Below, one piece after another: positions 7,700 to 16,958 of a stretch of 28,731 bases of DNA (position 1 is its first letter; each line of letters opens with the position of its first letter). The DNA comes from an uncultured Collinsella sp. (GTDB lineage: Bacteria; Actinomycetota; Coriobacteriia; Coriobacteriales; Coriobacteriaceae). The stretch spans positions 1-28,731 of the forward strand of contig CATVZP010000019.1 of assembly GCA_958348565.1 (NCBI GenBank), written 5' to 3'. A program made the position numbers and the translations under genes. Under the pieces are notes generated by a model, which ran no database searches, was not told the origin of the DNA, and worked only from the letters and a program-made list of their open reading frames with translations.

Positions 7700-8302
7700 C
7701 TAGCGCACCAGTTTGCCAAACTGAATGGCGCGAATAATCAGCGTCACGCCAAACACCAGCAGCGCGGTACCGCTAAAGATGACGAGCATCTTGGCCGACC
7801 ACAGGGGATAGATAAACACGAACATGCCCGCGATGATGGAGAGTGCGCCGCTCAGGATGGCGAGGGCGCGGTTGGCGGAAAGCTCGGATTCCAGAATCGA
7901 CATGACGCCCTCGACGATCCAGCCAAAGCCGGCGACGACCACCACGAGCGTGGTGAGCGTCGCGGTCGAGAAGGCCTGGTTGCGCAGGATTATGACGCCG
8001 CCCAGAATGATGAGCAGGTTGGAGATGATGCTCGTAACGCGCCAGCCGGTGGGCAACAGCGGCTCGAAAACAGCGGTAAACAGCCTGATCGCGGCCGTGA
8101 TCACAAAGTAGATGCCCAAGACGGTCGTTAGGAAGACGAGGGACTTGGCGGGCGCAAGCAGCAGTGCGATGCCGGCGACGAGCGCCAAGACGCCCGTGAT
8201 GGCGTAAATCCAGCGCACGGCCTTGACGGCCTTGCCTGCCATGCTTTTCTCGTCAAATCCAAATGCGCTCGATTGCTTGTCATCGTTCTTAAAGATGCCC
8301 AT
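7700..8302 (-). CDS. HdeD-like (DUF308) integral membrane protein
   Basis: A 200-aa membrane protein with about six hydrophobic segments in three hairpins, each of the GVLALVAGIALLLAP or LLIILGGVIILRN type, as in HdeD/DUF308 proteins. In enterobacteria HdeD helps with acid stress; the role here is unknown. A short hydrophilic N-terminus precedes the first helix. AAAGGAG lies 6 bases before the ATG. It is the first gene of a two-gene unit with the DUF188 gene. Confidence 0.85.
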   Translation of the reverse strand: MGIFKNDDKQSSAFGFDEKSMAGKAVKAVRWIYAITGVLALVAGIALLLAPAKSLVFLTTVLGIYFVITAAIRLFTAVFEPLLPTGWRVTSIISNLLIILGGVIILRNQAFSTATLTTLVVVVAGFGWIVEGVMSILESELSANRALAILSGALSIIAGMFVFIYPLWSAKMLVIFSGTALLVFGVTLIIRAIQFGKLVR

Positions 8303-8536
8303 GATGTCTCCTTTCCGTGCGGCGTAAGCCGTAGCTCTTGCAACCAGTATCGCCCAAGGGCGCCGTCGCGTGGGGCGGGAAGGGCGAATGGGAGCCTCAT
8401 CTTCCTGAATTGTTACCTTTGTTCCCGTTTGGATGTGGGATATTCAACAGGTGTAGAACATTGCAGCCCTGTTCGTTATTGCCTACGTTTTAGGTTAGAT
8501 TTTCTAAAGGACAATTGGCTTGTATTGGGGGTCCTT

Positions 8537-9208
8537 ATGAACGAAGCAGTTCCCGTGGTGCCGTTGAGTGCCGAGTCGATGGCAAAACAGGGTTGTGAAA
8601 AGCTTGGCCTGGACACGTTTGACGCACTGGTTCGCCGCGCCCGCACGTGCCGTCGATTTGACGAGTCCATGCGCGTGCCGCGCGAGTTTTTGCTCGAGCT
8701 GGCAGAGCTGGCGCACCTGGTCCCTTGCGGCGCCAACGCTCAGCGCCTGCGCTTTCATGTGGTGAGCGGTGCCGAGGATTGCGCGCGCGTATTTGATGAG
8801 CTCGCGTGGGCCGGTGCGCTTAAGGACTGGCCGGGTCCTGCCGAGGGCGAGCGTCCGACCGGCTACATCGCGATTCTTGCCGAGCGCGCTGTTCCAGGTA
8901 AGCCCGCCGCGCCCATCACCGAGGTCGACACCGGCATTGCCGCCCAGACGATGATGCTCGCCGCTCGCAGCGCCACGCCCGAGGTGGCGGCATGCATGTT
9001 CAAGGCCTTTACGCCCCGCGCAATCGACGCCATGGGGCTCAATAACGACAAATACGAGCTCAAGCTGATCATGGCTTTTGGCGTGCCAGCCGAGACACAG
9101 GTGATCGACGCGATCGACTCCAACCCGGATGGCTCTATCAATTACTGGCGCGATGAGGCGCAGACGCATCACGTACCCAAGCGTCCGCTTGCCGACGTGC
9201 TGCTGTAG
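8537..9208 (+). CDS. nitroreductase-family protein
   Basis: A 223-aa protein with nitroreductase features: RRARTCRRFDESMRVP near the N-terminus (FMN phosphate-binding arginines), LVPCGANAQRLRFHVV (the usual AxSxxNxQPW-type block), a DTGIAAQTMMLAA helix, and a C-terminal KLIMAFGVP strand. Such enzymes use FMN and NAD(P)H to reduce nitro or quinone-like compounds. The frame is open back to 8273, but the ATG at 8537 is the first one that fits the family start. The long 234-base leader (8303-8536) shared with the divergent HdeD-like gene shows no clear promoter to me. Confidence 0.75.
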   Translation: MNEAVPVVPLSAESMAKQGCEKLGLDTFDALVRRARTCRRFDESMRVPREFLLELAELAHLVPCGANAQRLRFHVVSGAEDCARVFDELAWAGALKDWPGPAEGERPTGYIAILAERAVPGKPAAPITEVDTGIAAQTMMLAARSATPEVAACMFKAFTPRAIDAMGLNNDKYELKLIMAFGVPAETQVIDAIDSNPDGSINYWRDEAQTHHVPKRPLADVLL

Positions 9209-9241
9209 TTGCGCGTCGTTGCGGTACGATCCGGCGGCAAA

Positions 9242-9276
9242 ACCACCACAAAGGTGCCTGTCCCCTTTGTGGTGGT
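9242..9276. repeat. perfect 13-bp palindromic hairpin between genes
   Basis: ACCACCACAAAGG and CCTTTGTGGTGGT pair perfectly around a 9-base loop. No T run follows, and the right arm ends only about 4 bases before the ribosome-binding site of the next gene. It could be a dispersed palindromic repeat, a weak terminator for the nitroreductase gene, or a translational control hairpin. Confidence 0.6.
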
Positions 9277-9291
9277 ACGAGGGGAGGGCGA

Positions 9292-9834
9292 GTGGCCGAT
9301 CTGTATTTGGTGCGGCATGGGCAGACCGAGCTCAATGTGAAGAACATTTTGCAGGGTGGGCACGATTCGCCGCTTACGGCGCGCGGGCGCGAGCAAGCGC
9401 TGGCGGCGCGTGCGGCGTTCGAGGACCGCGGCGTGACCTTTGACCATGTGTATTCGTCTCCGCTGGGGCGGGCGCGGTGTACGGCCGAGCTTATCGTTGG
9501 CGAGGGCTGTTCCATAGAGCTGGTTGATGAACTGCGCGAGTGGCATTTGGGTTCGTTGGAGGGCACATCAAACCGCGAGATGCCGGCGCAACCCTGGGGC
9601 GATTATCCGGTTGCCTTTGGTGGCGAGTCGGAAAGTGAGCTTCGCGCACGCATGGTCGCGGCGCTGTCCCGCATCATGGCCCAGCCCCGGCACGACTGCG
9701 TGCTGGCCGTCTCCCACGGCTCAGCCTGCCAGGAGTTTCTTGAGTATGTGACCGGCGGGGGAGAGCAACCCGACAACGGTGCCGTGTTTCATTTTGGCTA
9801 TTGCGACGGGGCGTTTTCGCTCTTGGATTGGTAA
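9292..9834 (+). CDS. histidine phosphatase (phosphoglycerate mutase-like), copy 1
   Basis: A 180-aa enzyme of the histidine phosphatase clan. The phosphohistidine motif LVRHGQTE is at residues 6-13, the SSPLGRARCTAELI block follows, the general acid sits in ELREWHLGSLEG, and the second catalytic histidine is in VLAVSHGSACQEF. The small size fits the CobC/PhoE/GpmB-like branch that hydrolyses small phosphoesters. It starts at GTG with GGGGAGGG 5-8 bases upstream. A close paralogue follows 18 bases later, so the pair is one transcription unit. Substrate is unknown; phosphoserine is possible given the nearby serine genes but unproven. Confidence 0.85.
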   Translation: MADLYLVRHGQTELNVKNILQGGHDSPLTARGREQALAARAAFEDRGVTFDHVYSSPLGRARCTAELIVGEGCSIELVDELREWHLGSLEGTSNREMPAQPWGDYPVAFGGESESELRARMVAALSRIMAQPRHDCVLAVSHGSACQEFLEYVTGGGEQPDNGAVFHFGYCDGAFSLLDW

Positions 9835-9852
9835 CAAACGATAGGACCCCCT

Positions 9853-10488
9853 ATGAATAAAGACCTGTATCTGGTCCGTCATGGCCAGACGATATTTAAC
9901 CTCAAGCGCATTATTCAGGGCTGGAGTGACTCGCCGCTTACGCAGCTGGGATGCGACCAGGCCGCGCGTGCCGGCATGTTCTTGCGTGCGCGCGGCATTG
10001 AGCCCGACCACGCCTACGCCTCCACGCTTCATCGCACCGAGCAGACTATCGCCAACTTGTGGCCGGGCTTGGCGTACGAGCGCCTGGACGGCCTGCGCGA
10101 GTGGTTCTTTGGCGACTTTGAGGCCGAGCGCGTGATGCTCATGCCCGAGCGCCCGTGGCGCGACTTCTATTGCCAGTTTGGCGGCGAGGGCCAGATGCGG
10201 GTGCGCGAGCGCATGGTGGCGACGTTGACCGAGCTTATGCAGCGTCCGGACCATACGTGCGTGCTCGCGGTAAGCCACGGCTCGGCTATCAAGGAGTTCA
10301 TGGACCACGTGAAGGGTGCGGCGGCAGACGAGCGCGACCGCGTTCCGGGCAATTGCTCGGTGTTGCACTTTGCGTTTGATGATGCGACGGATACGTTTGA
10401 ACTGGTTGAGATCTTTACGCAGGAAGACTACACGCGCGAGCTGGGGCTAGAGCCGCTCGTGGCGGCAGCGGGTCCGCAGCGCGGGTAG
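9853..10488 (+). CDS. histidine phosphatase (phosphoglycerate mutase-like), copy 2
   Basis: A 211-aa paralogue of the preceding gene with the same layout: LVRHGQTIFNLKRIIQGWSD at the N-terminus, ASTLHRTEQTIANL, GLREWFFGDFEAERV, and VLAVSHGSAIKEF. The extra length is a C-terminal tail that includes FELVEIFTQEDYTRE. The ATG is preceded by a weak AGGA. The pair most likely arose by tandem duplication and then diverged in substrate, because active-site residues are kept while surrounding residues differ. Confidence 0.85.
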   Translation: MNKDLYLVRHGQTIFNLKRIIQGWSDSPLTQLGCDQAARAGMFLRARGIEPDHAYASTLHRTEQTIANLWPGLAYERLDGLREWFFGDFEAERVMLMPERPWRDFYCQFGGEGQMRVRERMVATLTELMQRPDHTCVLAVSHGSAIKEFMDHVKGAAADERDRVPGNCSVLHFAFDDATDTFELVEIFTQEDYTRELGLEPLVAAAGPQRG

Positions 10489-10534
10489 CGCGGGCGTGGC
10501 GATGTGGATCGCCGACATCATTACTCGATGTGAA

Positions 10535-10570
10535 AGGGGCGGGGATGCATGCGCGTGTATCCCCGCCCCT
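10535..10570. terminator. shared terminator between convergent genes
   Basis: The 12-bp stem AGGGGCGGGGAT/ATCCCCGCCCCT has a 12-base loop and is followed on the plus strand by TGTTTGTT. It lies between the convergent histidine phosphatase and DUF1015-like genes and can serve both. Confidence 0.8.
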
Positions 10571-10615
10571 TGTTTGTTGAGCTATCGAGTCTTTGTGCTG
10601 GGCGTTTAGACTCTG

Positions 10616-11305
10616 TTAGAACCGTGCGATCTGGTGGGTGAGCAAACCCGTCGGAACCTGCGGCGCGGCGCCGGCGACCTGCGCGGCGGGGAACAGCGCG
10701 GCAACGGTAAAGTTGAACGGCTCTTTGCCGGTGTACGTTCCGGCGGCGCGGGCCTCATCGGCCAGCAGCTGCGACGCCCCGGTCAGAGCGGTGGCGTAGG
10801 CGGGGTCGTCGGCCAGTGCCGGCTCCGGTGCCTGATCGAGCATGGCTCGGATGGCGGCAACAGCGTCCTCGCGCTTGACCTCCCACACACGGTGCGTAAT
10901 GCCGGCGGGGTCGGTGACGGCATAGAGCGAAGCGCCCTCTTTGGCGGCGCCAAGGATGATATCCATGACGGGGGAGGCTTCGTAGGCGAGCGACACGGGG
11001 CGCGGCTGCACCTTGAGCTCGGCGATCGCGTGCGCAGCGGCGAGTGCGTCGACGTTCTCGGCGGCAGCCTCGTCGCTGCCCGTCAGCACGCTAACCGGGC
11101 AAATCGCCACGACACCCGTCACGCGACCCGGCTCGCCCGAGCATTCGTACACGTAATACGCCGCGCCTGGATCCTTGAGCATCAGGCCGTCGGCGATGGC
11201 GCCGCGCAGGGCGTCGTTGCTGCTCAGGATACCGCCCATCGCAGGCAGCGCCTCGAGCGCGCGGTCCTGAGCCGGGCGGATGCAGGGAAACGGAAGAGCT
11301 TTCAT
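10616..11305 (-). CDS. short DUF1015-like protein
   Basis: A 229-aa protein that resembles DUF1015 proteins in several blocks: the start MKALPFPCIRPAQDRA, AYYVYECSGEPGRVTGVVAI, and THRVWEVKREDAVAAIRAML. Typical DUF1015 proteins are about 400 aa, so this one is about half length; the tail is alanine-rich. The family is often found beside serA/serC in Firmicutes, and here the ser genes are 3 kb away on the same strand. It lies 39 bases after the M20 peptidase gene and is probably co-transcribed with it. Function is unknown. Family assignment is by eye. Confidence 0.6.
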   Translation of the reverse strand: MKALPFPCIRPAQDRALEALPAMGGILSSNDALRGAIADGLMLKDPGAAYYVYECSGEPGRVTGVVAICPVSVLTGSDEAAAENVDALAAAHAIAELKVQPRPVSLAYEASPVMDIILGAAKEGASLYAVTDPAGITHRVWEVKREDAVAAIRAMLDQAPEPALADDPAYATALTGASQLLADEARAAGTYTGKEPFNFTVAALFPAAQVAGAAPQVPTGLLTHQIARF

Positions 11306-11344
11306 GGACGGTCCTAACGCGCGAGTCGGTTTGTTCGCGGCTTA

Positions 11345-12565
11345 TTATGCCCCAACTTGGCCGCTTGCGTCCCAGAGCGTGTTGTCGGCAAGCGCGATGA
11401 GTACGTTCTGACAGCGAACGATATCGGCATGGGGTACATACTCGTTGGGTTTGTGCGCGAGCGCGAGCGAGCCGGGGCCGTAACTCATACAATTTCGGTT
11501 ACCTGTCTTGCCGGCAATGACGGCGGTGTCGGTGTAGCCGGTAAAGAAGCCGACGGTCGTGTCCGCGCCCGTCACGTCATCGGCGGCACGCTTGAGCGCG
11601 GCTAGTAGGGGAGAGCTTGGGTCGCGCTCGATGGCTGGGCGGTCGCCTGTCACGGTATAGCTGCCATGGCAGCCGGGGACCGCAGCCTCGGTACCGGCGA
11701 TGGCCTGCTCTACCATGCGCGTTGCGGCGGCCGTGTCGGTCGGCGGGGTCAGGCGCATGTCGACCCAGACCTTTGCGTGGTCGGGCACGACATAGGGGCG
11801 ATAGCCGCCCTCGATCTGCCCAAACGTGATGGTCGAAGGCCCCAGCTCATCGTGTACGGGCAGCGCCGCGAACGCATGGCGAAGCGAGCAGACGGCCTCG
11901 GCCATGGCAGCGACGGCGTCGGCGCCCTTCCAAGGCTGGCTCGCATGTGCCGTCACGCCGGTCATCTCAATCTCGAACCATGTGCGTCCCTTGTGCGCCA
12001 CCTGAATCTGTCCATCGGTGGGCTCGGTGTCCAGTACCCATTCGCGCGAGCCGGCCCAGCCGGCGTCGATGGCCGCCTCGGAGCCGCGCATAAAGTCTTC
12101 CTCGTCGACCGAGCAGATGAGCGAAAAGCCGCGGTGGGGCAGCGCGCCAACTGCCGCCACGCGCTCGAGCGTATGGACCAGCGCGGCAATGGCGCAGGCC
12201 AGGCCACCCTTCATATCGCAGGCGCCGCGGCCATAGAGTTTATCGTCACGCACGATTGCTCCGAGCGGGGGAATGCCTGCGTCCCAACCGTCTCCCAAGG
12301 TGACGGTATCCATGTGGCAGATGTAGACGAGCCGTGGCTCGTCGCTCAAACCGGGCACGGTGACCATAAGGTTGCGGCGTCCGGGGAGCACCTCGAGCTC
12401 CTCGACCCGTATGGCATCGAGTGTCGGGTGGTTCAACCGTGCCAGCCGTTCCTCAACCAGCGCTTTGATATATCGCTCAATTTCATCCTCATACGCGCCC
12501 GGGTCTGAGCTGTCGATCCGCACAAGCTCCTGCGCAAGCCGCCAGGCAAGGTCCTTGTCAACCAT
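11345..12565 (-). CDS. M20-family metallopeptidase (ArgE/DapE type)
   Basis: A 406-aa zinc-dependent amidohydrolase/peptidase. Visible metal and catalytic blocks are YICHMDTVTLGD (first His/Asp), LYGRGACDMKGG (bridging Asp), SVDEEDFMRGSE (catalytic Glu), VLDTEPTD, and the C-terminal ALAHKPNEYVP histidine. The inserted dimerisation domain includes GRTWFEIEMTGVTAHASQP. Members remove acyl groups or cleave dipeptides; which of these applies cannot be told. I chose the ATG at 12565 because GAGG lies about 7 bases upstream; the longer frame to 12595 has no such site. It is divergent from the hypothetical gene on its right. Confidence 0.85.
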   Translation of the reverse strand: MVDKDLAWRLAQELVRIDSSDPGAYEDEIERYIKALVEERLARLNHPTLDAIRVEELEVLPGRRNLMVTVPGLSDEPRLVYICHMDTVTLGDGWDAGIPPLGAIVRDDKLYGRGACDMKGGLACAIAALVHTLERVAAVGALPHRGFSLICSVDEEDFMRGSEAAIDAGWAGSREWVLDTEPTDGQIQVAHKGRTWFEIEMTGVTAHASQPWKGADAVAAMAEAVCSLRHAFAALPVHDELGPSTITFGQIEGGYRPYVVPDHAKVWVDMRLTPPTDTAAATRMVEQAIAGTEAAVPGCHGSYTVTGDRPAIERDPSSPLLAALKRAADDVTGADTTVGFFTGYTDTAVIAGKTGNRNCMSYGPGSLALAHKPNEYVPHADIVRCQNVLIALADNTLWDASGQVGA

Positions 12566-12719
12566 ATGCAACCTCACAATCAGTCTGCTTTCCAAACCGA
12601 TTGTAAGCCTCCTAAGAGATCCGCGGTGTGCGCGCAGCAGTATTTACCGTTCGCAGGCCGAGCCAGCGCGTTTGCCGTCCGAGCGGGTTCACAAACGGCG
12701 CAGTGGGTACGTAGCCGTT

Positions 12720-13769
12720 ATGGACGACATGCTGTGCGACATATCTGCCTTTCGGTATCACCGGATACCTCCACAGGTCTTGGCGATAATGCCGGACCTG
12801 CCCGATTCTGCGGACGATCCGCGCAGGGAGCGCCTTTGCGAGCATTCACTCGTCGCGCATTTCCTGGGCACCCCGTTACACGTATTGGCACAGGGCAGCT
12901 GTGGACGTAAGGGCGATCGCATTGTCAGGCATGTTTGGAACGGGGAGAGGCCGTTTGACTCCGTGCGGCAGACAGAGTTTGGCCTCGATGTCGCGTCCCC
13001 GCTCTTTACCCTGCTGACCCTGGCCTCCTCGGTTTCAAACGAGCGTTTAATCATGTGCATCTATGAGATGTGCGGCACCTTTGCCGTGTGCAAGATTGCG
13101 CCTCGGGTAAAGTCGGCACTTGTGCAGGCATACGGGGGCCGGTGGGGCGACGCGCGGCTGGGCTGGGAAAACGTAAAGGATGTCTCGGGGAATCCAACGG
13201 ACTTGTGGAAACGACCGCCCTTGATCGAGCTCTCTGAGCTTACGGAGTACGTCGATAAGATCCGGGGGCTCCGCGGCGCTAAATCGTTCACGCGTGCCGC
13301 GAAGTGCATTACGGGGGTGGCGGCATCGCCGCTCGAGGTCCAAGCATCGATGCTGTTTGGTCTTTCGAGGTTGCGTGGCGGCGAAGGGCTGCGCCTTACC
13401 AATAACGTTGAGATTCGTATGACGCGCAGCGCCCGCTTGATCTCGGGGCTTGATAGGCGCTACGCCGATATCTTGCTGTCAAATAAGGACGGCAGCCGAG
13501 AGTGTTTGGTTGAATGTCAAGGTAAAGCCATTCACGGATCCATAGAATCCAAGATCTCGGACTCCGATCGAACGACGGCCCTGCAAGCCATGGGATATCC
13601 CGTCGTTCTGATGACCTATGGTCAGCTGGTCGACTCCGATGCCTTCCACGTAGTGATGGAACTCATCATGTCCTATCTCGATATGCCGTTGAAAGACAAG
13701 ACGCCGCGGCAGCAGGAGCTCGAACGGCGGCTTCGCGAGGAGATATTTATCGATTGGGCGGGAATGTAG
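12720..13769 (+). CDS. uncharacterised protein, paralogue of the 3278-4468 gene
   Basis: A 349-aa protein with the same order of blocks as the gene at 3278-4468: NERLIMCIYEMCGTFAV, ASPLEVQASMLFGLSRLRGG, YADILLSN, LVECQGKAIHG and TALQAMGYPVVLMTYGQL. The E...D...VEC(Q)G arrangement resembles PD-(D/E)XK folds of the DUF559/Vsr type, though the usual lysine or histidine is not clear. The frame is open to 12360, but that part overlaps the M20 gene and its divergent promoter region, so I start at the ATG at 12720; no strong ribosome site is visible, so the start is uncertain. It is followed by a MITE-like element. Confidence 0.7.
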   Translation: MDDMLCDISAFRYHRIPPQVLAIMPDLPDSADDPRRERLCEHSLVAHFLGTPLHVLAQGSCGRKGDRIVRHVWNGERPFDSVRQTEFGLDVASPLFTLLTLASSVSNERLIMCIYEMCGTFAVCKIAPRVKSALVQAYGGRWGDARLGWENVKDVSGNPTDLWKRPPLIELSELTEYVDKIRGLRGAKSFTRAAKCITGVAASPLEVQASMLFGLSRLRGGEGLRLTNNVEIRMTRSARLISGLDRRYADILLSNKDGSRECLVECQGKAIHGSIESKISDSDRTTALQAMGYPVVLMTYGQLVDSDAFHVVMELIMSYLDMPLKDKTPRQQELERRLREEIFIDWAGM

Positions 13770-13844
13770 TCGTGCAGGTGGAAAACGGTCGCACGAACTA
13801 GAGTTTTGGGCGCGAAAAAGGCTTCGGTTTCGCCTTGGAGGGGC

Positions 13845-14029
13845 TTTAATAATGCTACTCAGAACAAGTTGTTTCGGAAAATGGACAGTCAACTTGGATT
13901 TGGTATATAGAGATTGATCTTTACCTACTAAAGTCCCTGATAAAGCTGTTTATCAGAGCAGGTGCGCTCAGTGATTTGGGTACGACTGTCGATTATCCGA
14001 AAAAACTTGTTCTGGATAGCATTTTAAAA
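13845..14029. mobile_element. MITE-like inverted-repeat element
   Basis: Two 46-bp arms (13845-13890 and 13984-14029) are inverted copies with about 39 of 46 bases matching; the inner 31 bases differ at only three positions. The 93-base centre has no gene and contains a perfect 8-bp hairpin (CTGATAAA/TTTATCAG, 13937-13956). Size, long arms and lack of coding capacity match a non-autonomous miniature inverted-repeat element. No clear target-site duplication is seen. An alternative is a structured RNA or recombination site. Confidence 0.65.
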
Positions 14030-14047
14030 CCAGCCGGAGCAACGAAA

Positions 14048-14078
14048 TCGGCCCCCGTTTCGTGAAAACGGGGGCCGA
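14048..14078. terminator. terminator of serA, between convergent genes
   Basis: A perfect 13-bp stem (TCGGCCCCCGTTT/AAACGGGGGCCGA) lies 40 bases past the serA stop. On the minus strand it is followed by a short T-rich stretch. Confidence 0.8.
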
Positions 14079-14117
14079 ATGGGCTTCATGGTCTGCCTGA
14101 CAGGCTTGGTGCCGGCG

Positions 14118-15281
14118 CTATTTGATCACGCGCACGCGATACATTGACGGAATCTGCTTGAGCGCCTCGATGGTGCTGCTGTCCAGGTGCTCGTCGGTGT
14201 CGAACATGGTGTAGGCGTTCTCGCCGGCGGATTCGTTGGTCATACGCTGCACGTTGGCGTTGTCCTTGGCCAGAATCGCCGTGATCTGGCCGATCATGTT
14301 GGGCACGTTGGCGTGCAGACAGGCGATGCGGCTCGCGGCACGCGCCTTGCCCATGCTGCAGGCGGGGTAGTTGACGCTGTGCGCGATGTTGCCGTTCTCC
14401 AGGTAATCCTTGAGCTCGCTGATGGCCATGTCGGCGCAGTTGGCCTCGGCCTCGCCAGTGCCGGCGCCCGAGTGCGTGGTGATAAACGTATTGGGCATCT
14501 TGACGGTCTTGGGCGTGGCAAAGTCGCAGCTAAACCAGCTCAGCCTGCCCTCGCGTAGGGCGGCGTCGACGGCGTCCTCGTCAATGATGGTTTCGCGCGC
14601 GTAGTTGATGAGCACGGCGTCGGGTGCCAGCAGGTTAATCTGCTCGGTGCTGATCATGCCGATGGTGTCGGCCTTGCTGGGCACGTGCACGGTGAGGTAG
14701 TCGCAGCCGCGGCATAGATCCTCGAGCGTGCCCACGCGCTGCACCTCGCGGCTCAGCACCCACGCGTGCTCGACGGAAATGAACGGATCGTAGCCGTAAA
14801 CGTCCATGCCCAGATCGACGCAGGCGTTGGCGACCTTGGAGCCCACGTTGCCCAGGCCGATGACGCCGATGCGCTTGCCCTTGAGCTCGCGGCCCACAAA
14901 GGCCTTCTTGGCCTTCTCGGCATCGACCTGGATCTCGGGGTCGTCGGCGTTGTCGCGCACCCAGTTCATCGACTGCACTACGCCGCGGCTCGAAAGCACC
15001 AGCATGCCCAGGACGAGCTCCTTGACGGCGTTGCTGTTGGCGCCGGGGGAGTTAAAGACGACGACGCCCTTCTTGGCGTACTCCTCGACGGGGATGTTGT
15101 TGACACCGGCGCCGCAGCGGGCGATGGCGCGGATGCCCTCGGGCAGCTCGTAGCCGTGCAGGTCGGTCGAGCGCATCAGGATCGCGTCAGCCTCCTCGGC
15201 GGTGCTTACAAATTCGTAGCCCTCGCCAAACTCGACTTTGCCGTCTTTAGTGATGTCGTCGATGGTCTTAATCTTACGCAT
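14118..15281 (-). CDS. serA: D-3-phosphoglycerate dehydrogenase
   Basis: The first enzyme of phosphorylated serine synthesis, oxidising 3-phosphoglycerate with NAD+. The 387-aa protein has the Rossmann GLGNVG at 142-147, the substrate arginine R229 in YARETI, and the catalytic histidine H270 in TTHSGAGT. The last 75 residues form an ACT regulatory domain (PNMIGQITAILAKDNANVQ), usually the serine-sensing site. The family glutamate normally in a DVFxxEP context is not evident; the matching stretch reads CDFATPKT. AAGGAG lies 7 bases before the ATG. It follows serC by 72 bases and forms the serCA operon. Confidence 0.95.
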   Translation of the reverse strand: MRKIKTIDDITKDGKVEFGEGYEFVSTAEEADAILMRSTDLHGYELPEGIRAIARCGAGVNNIPVEEYAKKGVVVFNSPGANSNAVKELVLGMLVLSSRGVVQSMNWVRDNADDPEIQVDAEKAKKAFVGRELKGKRIGVIGLGNVGSKVANACVDLGMDVYGYDPFISVEHAWVLSREVQRVGTLEDLCRGCDYLTVHVPSKADTIGMISTEQINLLAPDAVLINYARETIIDEDAVDAALREGRLSWFSCDFATPKTVKMPNTFITTHSGAGTGEAEANCADMAISELKDYLENGNIAHSVNYPACSMGKARAASRIACLHANVPNMIGQITAILAKDNANVQRMTNESAGENAYTMFDTDEHLDSSTIEALKQIPSMYRVRVIK

Positions 15282-15353
15282 GGAAAAACTCCTTAGCAGG
15301 TTTTGATCTAAACAGGTTGGTCTGAGGCGGCTGGTCGGCCCGCGTGCTGCGGG

Positions 15354-16478
<1,125 letters not shown>

Positions 16479-16607
16479 CTTCTAGGTCCCCCTCGTAGTC
16501 GTTTGGACGTTCGGGATACTTTAGCACAGTGGAGCGCCAGGCGCGACCGTATCACGGTAAAACTCGAGTGCACCGCTATGATTTACAGGATGGTTACATG
16601 GGGGAGG

Positions 16608-16958
16608 CTACTTGAGTAGTTTGAATCTACTCAAAGGGTTCTTTCGATGGTCCTCGATTGCCAGGATGCTGATGTTTCGCTGCTCAACATCCACGTGGTA
16701 GTACACGCCGTAGTGCGCGCAAAAGAAGACCCTGCAGTCAATGGGCGGAAAGGCCGCCTGATAGTAGGGGTCGTATTCTTCGCCAAAATAAGGATGCTCG
16801 GCTAGAAAGTCGATGATGTCGCCGATTCTGGCGTAGACTCGCTTCGAAGGAATTTCGGCATAGGCATAGAGTGCCTCGTCAGTCATGACAACATCAAAAG
16901 GCTCATCAAGTTCGTCGAGCTCTGAGTAGAACTCGACGTCTGCGTTATCCAATTTCAT
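16608..16958 (-). CDS. RelE/ParE-superfamily toxin
   Basis: A 116-aa protein with the ParE-type fold signatures: VVMTDEALYAYAEI at the start of the domain, YARIGDIIDFLAEHP, then the strands CRVFFCAHYGVYYHVD and ISILAIEDHRKNP. The last block matches the family end (I.D.RrNP). The ATG at 16958 overlaps the last 14 bases of the antitoxin gene, a typical toxin-antitoxin junction; a longer frame to 17015 overlaps more and lacks support. Targets in the superfamily are mRNA on the ribosome or DNA gyrase, and sequence alone does not decide which. Confidence 0.85.
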   Translation of the reverse strand: MKLDNADVEFYSELDELDEPFDVVMTDEALYAYAEIPSKRVYARIGDIIDFLAEHPYFGEEYDPYYQAAFPPIDCRVFFCAHYGVYYHVDVEQRNISILAIEDHRKNPLSRFKLLK

